From Bacteroidota bacterium (GTDB taxonomy: Bacteria; Bacteroidota; Bacteroidia; Chitinophagales; Chitinophagaceae), in contig JAEZIL010000026.1 of assembly GCA_023436685.1 (NCBI GenBank), positions 1 through 8,777 of the forward strand: a DNA stretch of 8,777 nt, read 5' to 3'. Each line of letters opens with the position of its first letter. Within the stretch, counting starts at the first letter, position 1. The translations under genes and the position numbers were made by a program. Below, piece after piece: positions 1 to 6,382 of the stretch. The notes under the pieces were generated by a model. It made no database searches and had not been told where the DNA came from. It saw nothing but the letters and a program-made list of their open reading frames with translations.

Positions 1-702
1 TTCAGCAGGCTCATTGTCTTTATTGGCATATACGCGGAATATAGAAAAGTCGGCAGTATGTCGTGGCCACATCCAGTTATCAGTATCACCGCCAAATTTG
101 CCCAAAGACTTTGGAGGAGTACCCACCAGGCGTACATCGGTGTACTTTTTATAAACAAGCAATAAGTACTGGTTGCCATTGAAATACTCCTTAACACTGG
201 TGGTGTATTTTTTCCCTTCAGCAGCACGTTCTTCAATCTTTTTCTTTACCTCCTCTATTTTTTTTGCCAGTTTTTCTCCTTTTAATTTCTTGCTGGCTTT
301 AGGTATCTCTGCGGTTACATCTTCAATACGCTCAAGGAAAAGCGCAGTTACATCTTTAGCAGGCAATTCTTGATTGTAATTGTATGCCCAGAACCCATTA
401 TCCAGGTAATTCTTTTCTACAGTACTAAGGCCTGCAATAGCGCCATAACCACAGTGGTGGTTTGTTATTAACAAGCCATTGGGCGATACGATCTCACCAG
501 TACAACCACCGCCAAATTGTATAATAGCGTCCTTTATGCTGCTTTTATTAATGCTATATAGGTCTTCTTTGCTTAGCTTAAGACCCATTTTTACCATTTC
601 ATCATAATTTTTGCCAATTAACATTGGTATCCACATGCCTTCATCTGCACGTGCTGATAGCATACTAGCAACGGCAAAAACTGATAATAGTAATTTCTTC
701 AT
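1..702 (-). CDS. S46 family dipeptidyl-peptidase (DPP7/DPP11 type), N-terminal part, C-terminus outside window
   Basis: The first 234 residues of a secreted serine exopeptidase that removes dipeptides from oligopeptide N-termini, a periplasmic or surface step in peptide use by Bacteroidota. The gene runs off the left edge; the family is normally about 700 residues, so the catalytic Ser and the residue that sets DPP7 or DPP11 specificity are not visible. Seen: a Sec signal peptide (residues 1-19, MKKLLLSVFAVAS..., likely cut after Ala-Arg-Ala). The family signature NHHC is at 81-84, with His83 the presumed catalytic His. The block NWMWPRHTADFS starts at 209: Asn209/Trp210 match the positions that bind the substrate N-terminus in the family, and Asp218 is the presumed catalytic Asp. 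A Lys/Glu-rich helical stretch lies at about 135-165. The reading frame is intact throughout. It follows lptC after 80 bases, but a -7 box in that gap suggests its own promoter. Family assignment is firm; substrate preference is unknown. Confidence 0.93.
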   Translation of the reverse strand, partial: MKKLLLSVFAVASMLSARADEGMWIPMLIGKNYDEMVKMGLKLSKEDLYSINKSSIKDAIIQFGGGCTGEIVSPNGLLITNHHCGYGAIAGLSTVEKNYLDNGFWAYNYNQELPAKDVTALFLERIEDVTAEIPKASKKLKGEKLAKKIEEVKKKIEERAAEGKKYTTSVKEYFNGNQYLLLVYKKYTDVRLVGTPPKSLGKFGGDTDNWMWPRHTADFSIFRVYANKDNEPAE

Positions 703-733
703 TATGAATATTTATTTGTTGAAATGTTGAGCG

Positions 734-741
734 CAAAAATA
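734..741 (-). promoter_or_regulatory. Bacteroidota-type -7 box for the S46 peptidase gene
   Basis: Read on the minus strand this is TATTTTTG, a full match to the Bacteroidota sigma-70 -7 consensus TAnnTTTG. It ends 31 bases before the peptidase ATG, which leaves a short AT-rich leader. No clear -33 TTG/TTTG sits at the expected distance; the closest match is within TGTTTA, near 757-762. An AT-rich genome gives such 8-mers by chance, so the location in an 80-base gap is the main support. Confidence 0.45.
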
Positions 742-755
742 AGAAATGAAAAGCA

Positions 756-780
756 GTAAACAGGGGGAGTATACAGGGGA
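756..780 (-). repeat. Imperfect tandem repeat (2 x 12-13 bases) upstream of the S46 peptidase promoter
   Basis: On the minus strand two adjacent units, TCCCCTGTATAC and TCCCCCTGTTTAC, differ by one inserted C and one A/T change. They stand out as C-rich in an AT-rich gap and lie immediately upstream of the candidate -7 box at 734-741, over the region where a -33 element would be. They could be a regulator binding site, but this is inferred from position only and may be chance. Confidence 0.4.
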
Positions 781-782
781 TA

Positions 783-1343
783 TTATTCAGGTAATTCGGC
801 CTTATCTACTTGTATGATGCCCTTAGGGCGCTTAATCTCATACCACGTAAAATCTTCATTGGCCTCCAATCCATCTCCAAACATTACCTGTGTGGCTGTT
901 GTGATTCTTACAAACCTTTCAGTGTAAAATTTTTTGAGGCTTTGGTTATAAACAAGTTCCTCTGTTTGCAACTTATCGCCCTTCTTGTTTACTACAACAA
1001 TGCTATCGCGTATTAATATATTGCCCTGCTTTTCGTAGTAACGTGCATACCGGGCCGTGAGTGTGCTTTCTACATGAAGGCTATCGTCAAAAAACTCCAT
1101 CTTCATGTTTTTTTTAATATCGGTAAATGGGGGCTTTGCTATCTCATTTCTAACAAATTCTTTTGCATACAGCCTTGCACGTACTTTTCCCATTCTGCTA
1201 AAGATAATGGTTACATCATGTGCTATATCTTCTTGTATGGTACTTTTATTTACCAGCCGGTCTATTTCCTTCGGGTCGTTTTTACAGGCGGCACAAAGCA
1301 GTACCAGAAAAGCAAAACCCGGAAGCAGTATCCGGGTGCGCAT
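783..1343 (-). CDS. lptC: LptC-like LPS export protein (lipoprotein form)
   Basis: The LPS-transport component that passes lipopolysaccharide from the LptBFG inner-membrane extractor to the periplasmic LptA bridge. The call rests on the whole-protein pattern: an N-terminal membrane anchor, then one small beta-rich LptC/OstA-like domain (about 45-180) with VVNKKGDKLQTEELVYNQ at about 117-134 and the C-terminal GDGLEANEDFTWYEI block at 156-170. I chose the ATG at 1343 (186 residues) because it puts a clean lipoprotein signal (MRTRILLPGFAFLVLLCAAC) at the N-terminus, with Cys20 as the likely lipidated residue. The lipobox is imperfect, with Cys rather than Leu at -3. Two upstream in-frame ATGs (1373 and 1400) overlap the preceding gene; the one at 1373 overlaps that gene's stop as ATGACTAA and is the main alternative. 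This is the third gene of the coaX operon, starting 22 bases after the outer membrane protein gene. Confidence 0.85.
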   Translation of the reverse strand: MRTRILLPGFAFLVLLCAACKNDPKEIDRLVNKSTIQEDIAHDVTIIFSRMGKVRARLYAKEFVRNEIAKPPFTDIKKNMKMEFFDDSLHVESTLTARYARYYEKQGNILIRDSIVVVNKKGDKLQTEELVYNQSLKKFYTERFVRITTATQVMFGDGLEANEDFTWYEIKRPKGIIQVDKAELPE

Positions 1344-1365
1344 TTTTATTATAATACTTTCAGGT

Positions 1366-2676
1366 TTAGTCATACTTACGCTTAACAAACCACTTATCAT
1401 TTAATGATATACCTAAAGAGAATCGTACAAAATTTTCGCGTAGCAGTCCGTTCGTTTCAGTGCCCCGGCGTCCTACTTCTACCGCTGTATGTAATCTGTC
1501 GGCACTACGTTTAAAAGGTAGGCTTAAACCAGCTGTCACTGCATAGTAAGTCATATCTGTATTACGTAAGCGTATGTAGTCCTGGCCATAATAAAAGCCT
1601 AACCTATAAGTAACGCGCTGTAAATAGTTACGCAAGCTAGCTGGGTTAGGTGTGTATTCGCCACCTACAGCAATTTTCATGGTTTTATCTGCTAATGAAT
1701 CAGTCATGTTCCCATAATTACGAAACTGGCTCCATTGTGTAGCTGTTACGTCAACACCAACAAGCCATTTATTAGTACCCATAAGTTGAACTCCGAAATT
1801 ATAGGTTGAAGGGAGAATAATCTTATCTTTTACACCAAATGTTCCATAGGCGGTATCTGTAACATATACGCTTGTGCCCGATGGGTTTATTGCTGTAGAG
1901 GCGTTAGATTGACTCATCCATAACTCGTCAATTTTAGCATTCAGTTTCTGGCTTAGGGTTAGGGTGCCGCCGGCACGTATTACAAGCTTACTGTTAAGTC
2001 GTGTTTCGTACATAGCACCACCTTTCCAGTATATACCACCCAATTGATTTGAATTTACAAATACTGTATTCTGCACTTTTGCAGTATCCTGATAGGAAAC
2101 TAATGAACGTACCTTGTCGATCGTTCCAAATACATATCCGAAGTTTGCGCCAATGCTAAACCCTTTTATTCTATAAGCTGCACCTAAATATCCATAGTTT
2201 AATGACCCGCCACCATCATATCGGTAAATGCCATTACCAAAACCAGGGGTAATTATTGTGTCGCTTAGTGAGTAATATACCCGGCTCATAGGTTTTAACC
2301 CAACAGCAATGCCGGCATTTTTGCCTACAGGTATACCTATATTTAAGTAAGAGACATTTGCCATACCGGTAGTATAGCGTTGGTTGCCTGAATGTATAGT
2401 ACGTGTGCTGCCTTCACCGCCGGCTTCGTATGTTGTTAGCTTTAAAGACGCATACGAAGCGGGATTTTCCGTATTAACGGTATACTCGCTGGCATAAGCG
2501 CCTGAAATGCCCCCCATCCCTTTAAGGTTAGTGTTCAGACCATTTTTCAATTCACCTATGCCAAAACGTGTATAAGGAGCATTCTCACCATTTCGTAAGT
2601 TTTGTGCAAATGCCGGCGAAGCAGCCAGTAAAGAAGTTAATAGAACAAAGGCAGGCTTAGTATACTTGCGGCACAT
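1366..2676 (-). CDS. Putative outer membrane beta-barrel protein of unknown function
   Basis: A 436-residue exported protein. A standard signal peptide is visible at 1-24 (MCRKYTKPAF...SPAFA, cut before Gln25). The mature part starts with a Bacteroidota-type FadL/PorV-like N-terminal pattern: TRFGIGEL at about 37-43, KGMGGISGAY at 52-61 and NPASYASL at 71-78. It then consists of alternating hydrophobic/polar strands rich in Gly, Tyr and Thr and ends near an aromatic residue followed by a short basic tail (KWFVKRKYD). That fits a 12-16-strand barrel, though I cannot count strands reliably. The start codon lies inside the end of coaX (20-base overlap, different frame) and is the only one that keeps the signal peptide, so translation is probably coupled. 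I recall similar proteins next to coaX and lptC in other Bacteroidota. Its role is unknown: a hydrophobic-compound channel or an LPS-assembly role are both open. Confidence 0.8.
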   Translation of the reverse strand: MCRKYTKPAFVLLTSLLAASPAFAQNLRNGENAPYTRFGIGELKNGLNTNLKGMGGISGAYASEYTVNTENPASYASLKLTTYEAGGEGSTRTIHSGNQRYTTGMANVSYLNIGIPVGKNAGIAVGLKPMSRVYYSLSDTIITPGFGNGIYRYDGGGSLNYGYLGAAYRIKGFSIGANFGYVFGTIDKVRSLVSYQDTAKVQNTVFVNSNQLGGIYWKGGAMYETRLNSKLVIRAGGTLTLSQKLNAKIDELWMSQSNASTAINPSGTSVYVTDTAYGTFGVKDKIILPSTYNFGVQLMGTNKWLVGVDVTATQWSQFRNYGNMTDSLADKTMKIAVGGEYTPNPASLRNYLQRVTYRLGFYYGQDYIRLRNTDMTYYAVTAGLSLPFKRSADRLHTAVEVGRRGTETNGLLRENFVRFSLGISLNDKWFVKRKYD

Positions 2677-3403
2677 TATGTTTTAGAATTAGGTTTAGTC
2701 CCTTTAGTAGCAAATCAGGGTCTGCAAATATCTTATTTTTAAGTTTGCTTGCCAATAAAGGTGCATCACCCCCAGTTAATATGGCGTTAAAGTCAGGATA
2801 TTGAGCTTCAAACTCTGATATTATCCCGTTTATTTCGGCTGCAGCACCATATATAGCCCCACTACGCATACCTGTTTCTGTATCATAGCCTAATAGCAGA
2901 CTTTCTCCTTCTAGCTTTACTTGAGGTAATTTATCCGTAAAATGATGCATAGCCTGAAGGCGCATGTGCACACCGGGAGATATGATGCCGCCTCTGAAAG
3001 CCTTGTTTTTTTGTACAAAGTTATAGGTGATACATGTGCCGGCACTTATTACCAGGTTGTTTTTATCGGGGTTAAGTATATGGGCAGCCACAGCTAGTCC
3101 TAATCTATCGGCACCTAATGTTTCCGCCGATGTATAGGCATTCATTATAGGCACGGGTGTATTGTTAGATAGCTTTATGAAAGATTTTAGTTGGTCAGCA
3201 AGTGCGTGCTCTATTTCTGGAGAATGGTTTGTAACAGAGCATAGAATACCTTTTTTAGGCATATGCTGTTCTATCATATAGGCTAGTTCCTGTCCGGCAT
3301 CACTATCCTGAAAGCTACGCGATTCTATAATTTTATTCTGATCGTCTATTACAGCAGCCTTAATACGGCTGTTACCCCAATCAATACATAGGTTAGCTGA
3401 CAT
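2657..3403 (-). CDS. coaX: Type III pantothenate kinase
   Basis: Cytosolic kinase for the first step of coenzyme A synthesis (pantothenate + ATP to 4'-phosphopantothenate); an ASKHA-fold enzyme needing a monovalent cation. Visible family motifs are the phosphate loop DWGNSRIK (8-15), GADR (97-100, with Asp99 the expected catalytic base), SAGTCITYN (120-128), GGIISPG (138-144) and LTGGDA (209-214). At 248 residues the length is typical. Odd point: the second ATP/cation loop is usually DxGT...TxD, and here both acidic positions are replaced (Ser120 and Asn128) while GADR is intact, so activity may be altered. This is probably the first gene of the operon coaX - outer membrane protein - lptC, since the 84-base gap upstream separates it from the LON-domain gene. 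A possible promoter there is TTG at 3453-3455 with TATTTTG at 3431-3437 on the minus strand, a near match to the Bacteroidota pattern with short spacing. Confidence 0.93.
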   Translation of the reverse strand: MSANLCIDWGNSRIKAAVIDDQNKIIESRSFQDSDAGQELAYMIEQHMPKKGILCSVTNHSPEIEHALADQLKSFIKLSNNTPVPIMNAYTSAETLGADRLGLAVAAHILNPDKNNLVISAGTCITYNFVQKNKAFRGGIISPGVHMRLQAMHHFTDKLPQVKLEGESLLLGYDTETGMRSGAIYGAAAEINGIISEFEAQYPDFNAILTGGDAPLLASKLKNKIFADPDLLLKGLNLILKHNVPQVY

Positions 3404-3440
3404 TGGCGTATTTATTTACTAGTTATTGCCCAAAATAATG

Positions 3441-3459
3441 AAAAACTATCGTCAATAGT
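3441..3459 (-). terminator. Weak hairpin plus T-run after the LON-domain gene
   Basis: On the minus strand, 28 bases past the LON-domain stop codon, ACTAT - TGACG - ATAGT forms a 5-bp stem with a 5-base loop, followed directly by a T-run. This has the layout of an intrinsic terminator, but the stem is short and AT-rich, and the same bases include a TTGACG that could instead be part of the coaX promoter. Confidence 0.22.
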
Positions 3460-3487
3460 ATAAGTTGCATCAAATAACTTAAATCTT

Positions 3488-4126
3488 CTAGTCGTTGCCT
3501 AAAGATAAATTGCGGAAATGGCCGTTCATTTGAATCCGCTTTTTCATTTTTTCCAAGGCCTCCACCACAGAAACCATACTGTTTAGATGTCTTCGCAAAT
3601 ATTCAAGACGTTGTATTTCTGTGAAGATATTTAACAGCTCATATTCTTGCTGTAGCGATAGGCCTACAAAATGTGCAATTTCATAAGAAGTTACTGTCTC
3701 AGATTTGATCGGGAATTTTTCAGCAACATCCAGTAGGTCGTATAGGCGTTTTATTTCATGCAGTATCTTTCTTGAGATATCGGTATCGCCATGTTCTATC
3801 ACATTGTCTGGGTAGTTAACTATAGCGCCTTGATACATTTTTTCAGGTACATCACTAATTACCTGTAATGTGCGAAAAATATCTATGCCCCGTGTGCGTA
3901 TATCCAGTTCGCCATTGTCATATTGTTTAACAAGTTCGGTTACGTGCATTAATGTGCCATATTCTTCAATACGGTCATTAATAACGCAAGGTATTCCAAA
4001 TGGCTTTTGCGCTATTAAGCATTCCTGTATTAATTGCTTATAGCGAGGCTCAAAAATATGCAGATTCAGTTGCTCGCCCGGATATACTACTATGCTTAAT
4101 GGGAAAATTGGAATAAAGTTGGTCAT
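3488..4126 (-). CDS. Stand-alone LON substrate-binding-domain protein
   Basis: A 212-residue cytosolic protein made up of the N-terminal substrate-recognition domain of Lon protease (PUA-like fold) without the AAA+ ATPase or the Ser-Lys protease. Seen: the opening block FIPIFPLSIVVYPGEQLNLHIFEPRY (4-29), a compact beta domain to about 110 including RTRGIDIFRTL (77-87), then a mostly helical C-terminal half (about 115-200) ending in NGHFRNLS. That tail resembles other Bacteroidota members as I remember them. The ATG at 4126 puts the family's first strand at residue 4; the reading frame stays open upstream to 4300, but that extension is antisense-like Cys/Phe/Tyr-rich sequence reading over the waaL 3' end. 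It starts 7 bases after the waaL-like stop, so the two are almost certainly cotranscribed. Function is unknown; binding of misfolded or specific proteins is a reasonable guess from Lon. Confidence 0.88.
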   Translation of the reverse strand: MTNFIPIFPLSIVVYPGEQLNLHIFEPRYKQLIQECLIAQKPFGIPCVINDRIEEYGTLMHVTELVKQYDNGELDIRTRGIDIFRTLQVISDVPEKMYQGAIVNYPDNVIEHGDTDISRKILHEIKRLYDLLDVAEKFPIKSETVTSYEIAHFVGLSLQQEYELLNIFTEIQRLEYLRRHLNSMVSVVEALEKMKKRIQMNGHFRNLSLGND

Positions 4127-4133
4127 GATTGTG

Positions 4134-5381
4134 CTAAGCCTCAATTTTAGAAGCATGTTTAAGCATGTGCTTCTGTAAGAGCAGGAAAAACAAATATACG
4201 AATAGCCCGAATTGTATCTCCAGCATAGGTTCAAAAAGCAATGGCAAAAAGGTAGATATCCAAACAATAAAAAAGAAAAACTTATCGCGCATACTGCCAA
4301 GCCTAAGCAGCCATAACGGTGTTAATACCCATAGTATGAATAACACAGAAGCAGGTATGCCACAAGCGAGAGCTACAATTAAAAATTGATTGTGCGGCAA
4401 TAATTGGCGTTCTTCATCAACCTCCGGGTACCATCTTGCGTAGCCGTTCTTCATTTCAGCCATCATATCTCCTGTTCCTACTCCGGTTATTGGGTGTTGC
4501 TTTATATGTTTTATTGCAATGTCATACGATATTAAGCGGCCTATATCACTGTAATTACCGGTTTTGTCTCCTTCCTTATACCGTTGATAAGTATAAAATT
4601 GGTAATTTATACGCTTACTAAGGGTAGGAATATTTTTAGCTAATAAAAATCCTGTAACTGTAATACTAAAGACTAGCGCTAAACCTATAGCCGGTTTTTT
4701 TCTTATTCCAATATATACTGCTAATAAAACTATAAACAGATACCACAGTAAAAGGCCTGTTCGTGCGGCTAGCAAATGAAGGTAAACGCTAAATGTGGCA
4801 ATTAAAAATGCCAGCAAAATCTTAATAGCTCTACCTTGTACTTTAGGCCATATATAGGCACACCATACTATAAACAGGTCAATACATAAGCTAAAACGTA
4901 TATGGTCGTTCTCTGCAGGTGTAGGTAAGGTGTGTGCTACATGGTATTGGCTTATGTAGTAATCCAGGTGGCTAAACAAGGGATATGTACTATATAATAC
5001 ACCCCCAAGTAATAGGAGCCCGCAAAAAAATGTAAATGCTCTTAATTGATTGGTATTAAAAGATGGCAGGAAAGAAAATGTTAATGGAAGCAGCAGAATA
5101 GGCAGCTTAACTTCCATATGCCTGCCCCAATATGCTTTATCGTCGCACCAGAAATAAGTTAATGCATACATGCCTACCCACCCAACACCCAGCAACCACC
5201 ATTTGTGCTGCAACCAACGCTTGGGGGATATGTTCCATAGCACCACTACTCCCAACACCATCATGGATACAGATAAAACAGCGCGGGAAAAAAGGAAGCC
5301 AGCTATCATAGCTATCATACATACAATAGCTATATTAGTTTTCGAAAGCAGCTTATCATTTATAGGATTACTTTTGCTCAC
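4134..5381 (-). CDS. O-antigen ligase family (WaaL/Wzy_C) membrane protein
   Basis: A polytopic inner-membrane protein of 415 residues with about 10-12 hydrophobic segments, from about 16-32 through 380-402. The family either joins lipid-linked O-polysaccharide to lipid A-core (WaaL) or polymerises repeats (Wzy); sequence alone does not separate these. Visible signatures are the LAARTGLLLW segment (205-213, with Arg207), a large periplasmic loop (about 250-330) carrying IGRLISYD (280-287), HPITGVGTGDM (296-306) and PHNQFL (329-334). Arg207 and His330 correspond to the conserved Arg and His that WaaL enzymes need. The start is a GTG at 5381 with an in-frame TAA four codons upstream and no earlier ATG. 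ATGs at 5318 and 5309 would cut into the first membrane segment. It is divergent from meaB with starts nearly touching and is followed by the LON-domain gene. No sugar-specific glycosyltransferases are nearby. Confidence 0.85.
   Translation of the reverse strand: MSKSNPINDKLLSKTNIAIVCMIAMIAGFLFSRAVLSVSMMVLGVVVLWNISPKRWLQHKWWLLGVGWVGMYALTYFWCDDKAYWGRHMEVKLPILLLPLTFSFLPSFNTNQLRAFTFFCGLLLLGGVLYSTYPLFSHLDYYISQYHVAHTLPTPAENDHIRFSLCIDLFIVWCAYIWPKVQGRAIKILLAFLIATFSVYLHLLAARTGLLLWYLFIVLLAVYIGIRKKPAIGLALVFSITVTGFLLAKNIPTLSKRINYQFYTYQRYKEGDKTGNYSDIGRLISYDIAIKHIKQHPITGVGTGDMMAEMKNGYARWYPEVDEERQLLPHNQFLIVALACGIPASVLFILWVLTPLWLLRLGSMRDKFFFFIVWISTFLPLLFEPMLEIQFGLFVYLFFLLLQKHMLKHASKIEA
5369..5376 (+). promoter_or_regulatory. 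Bacteroidota-type -7 box for meaB, inside the waaL 5' end
   Basis: TACTTTTG on the plus strand is an exact TAnnTTTG match lying within codons 2-5 of the waaL-like gene. Transcription would begin near 5382-5384, giving a leaderless message for the GTG at 5384 or a leader of about 43 bases for the GTG at 5426. A good -33 element is not evident. For waaL, only one-mismatch boxes are seen on the minus strand (TATTATTG at 5397-5404 and TAAAATTG at 5418-5425). Confidence 0.45.
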
Positions 5382-5425
5382 TAGTGGCCGTTATAACAAT
5401 AATAAACGAACATAAAACAATTTTA

Positions 5426-6349
5426 GTGCAAGACAAGATAAAAACTCTTCTTTCTCAAATACATCAAGGTAACTATGCAGCGCTTGCCAGAGGTATTACT
5501 TGGGTAGAGAATGAATTGCCTGGTTATACAGATATCTTGCAGCAATTGGATAATACCCATAAAGCTATGGTAGTGGGTATTACAGGCCCCCCAGGTGCGG
5601 GTAAAAGTACATTGGTAAATGCTTTGCTTCATTACTGGCTTAAAATGGGTAAGCGAGTAGCTGTAGTGGCGATAGACCCTTCTTCCCCATTCAATCTTGG
5701 GGCACTTCTTGGAGATCGTATACGCATGAGCGAATTTTATACACACCCGAATGTGTTTATTCGGTCATTAGCAAGCAGGGGTGCATTAGGCGGGCTTAGC
5801 GCTAAAATAATTGAGATAACCGATCTGATCAAACACGCACCATTTGATCTGATCATTGTAGAAACAGTAGGAGTGGGCCAGAGCGAAGTGGAAATTGCTG
5901 GTCTGGCAGATTGTACGGTTGTTGCGCTTGTACCTGAGGCGGGGGATGAAATACAAACTATAAAGGCAGGTATAATGGAGATAGCCAACGTTTTTGTAGT
6001 AAACAAAGCCGACCGCGATTCAGCAGAAACCTTATACCGCAATTTGAGAATAATGGCTCATGAAAGAGCGGGGGAAGGTAAAGAAGTGCCCGTTGTGAAA
6101 ACAGTTGCCACTCATCAAAAGGGAATTGAAGAACTGGCACATGCTATCGAAGCGTTTTTAACCGAGCGTAATGAATTGGACGAAAGGAGATTGCATTTGT
6201 TGATAGAAAAAAGTTGGCAGCTTATCCAGGCAAAACAAATGAAGAAATACAGCAAGATAATGTTAGGCAAGAAAATAGCTGAAGATCTTCAAAAGCCGGG
6301 TTTTAATATCTATAGTTTTACAGAAAAGTTTGAAAATGATAGTAAATAA
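5426..6349 (+). CDS. meaB: MeaB/ArgK-family GTPase, chaperone of methylmalonyl-CoA mutase
   Basis: A cytosolic G3E P-loop GTPase that guards delivery of adenosylcobalamin to methylmalonyl-CoA mutase and protects or repairs the enzyme; the mutase genes are not in this window. Residues are numbered from the longest frame (GTG 5384, 321 residues): a helical N-terminus at 15-60, Walker A GPPGAGKST (68-76), AIDPSSP (96-102), the GDRIRM switch (110-115), ETVGVGQSEVE (160-170), DEIQTIKAG (188-196), the guanine-specificity motif NKAD (207-210) and a helical C-terminal dimerisation arm from about 225. I prefer the GTG at 5426 (307 residues) because family members usually begin about 14 residues before the QGN...ITLVEN-type helix, and because the -7 box at 5369-5376 would otherwise leave no leader. 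The GTG at 5384 remains possible. The wecA-like gene follows after 33 bases, probably in the same transcript. Confidence 0.93.
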   Translation: MQDKIKTLLSQIHQGNYAALARGITWVENELPGYTDILQQLDNTHKAMVVGITGPPGAGKSTLVNALLHYWLKMGKRVAVVAIDPSSPFNLGALLGDRIRMSEFYTHPNVFIRSLASRGALGGLSAKIIEITDLIKHAPFDLIIVETVGVGQSEVEIAGLADCTVVALVPEAGDEIQTIKAGIMEIANVFVVNKADRDSAETLYRNLRIMAHERAGEGKEVPVVKTVATHQKGIEELAHAIEAFLTERNELDERRLHLLIEKSWQLIQAKQMKKYSKIMLGKKIAEDLQKPGFNIYSFTEKFENDSK

Positions 6350-6382
6350 TAGCGTAGTGTTTTAGATTTAATATAACTGGAT

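Noticed and set aside
173..373. Plus-strand open frame opposite the S46 peptidase gene
   Set aside because: It is antisense to a clearly conserved coding region and its Ser/Phe-rich product matches nothing I recognise.
810..1404. Three plus-strand open frames opposite lptC and the end of the outer membrane protein gene
   Set aside because: They are mutually overlapping shadows of lptC with no recognisable domains.
4127..4300. In-frame extension of the LON-domain reading frame with a start at 4300
   Set aside because: It overlaps the conserved 3' end of the waaL-like gene, codes for low-complexity Cys/Phe/Tyr-rich sequence, and the LON domain begins right after the ATG at 4126.
5301..5318. 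Exact tandem repeat of AGCTATCAT
   Set aside because: It encodes Met-Ile-Ala-Met-Ile-Ala in the first membrane helix of the waaL-like protein. Two copies of 9 bases are too few to claim a slippage or regulatory element, though expansion there could be checked in relatives.
5822..5854. GATCTGATC repeated twice with a GATCAAA/TTTGATC inverted repeat
   Set aside because: It lies within meaB and encodes two Asp-Leu-Ile triplets of the conserved fold, so it is explained by coding; no operator context is present.
5423..6140. Several minus-strand open frames opposite meaB
   Set aside because: They lie opposite the G-domain of meaB, whose motifs are unmistakable; the products are shadows.
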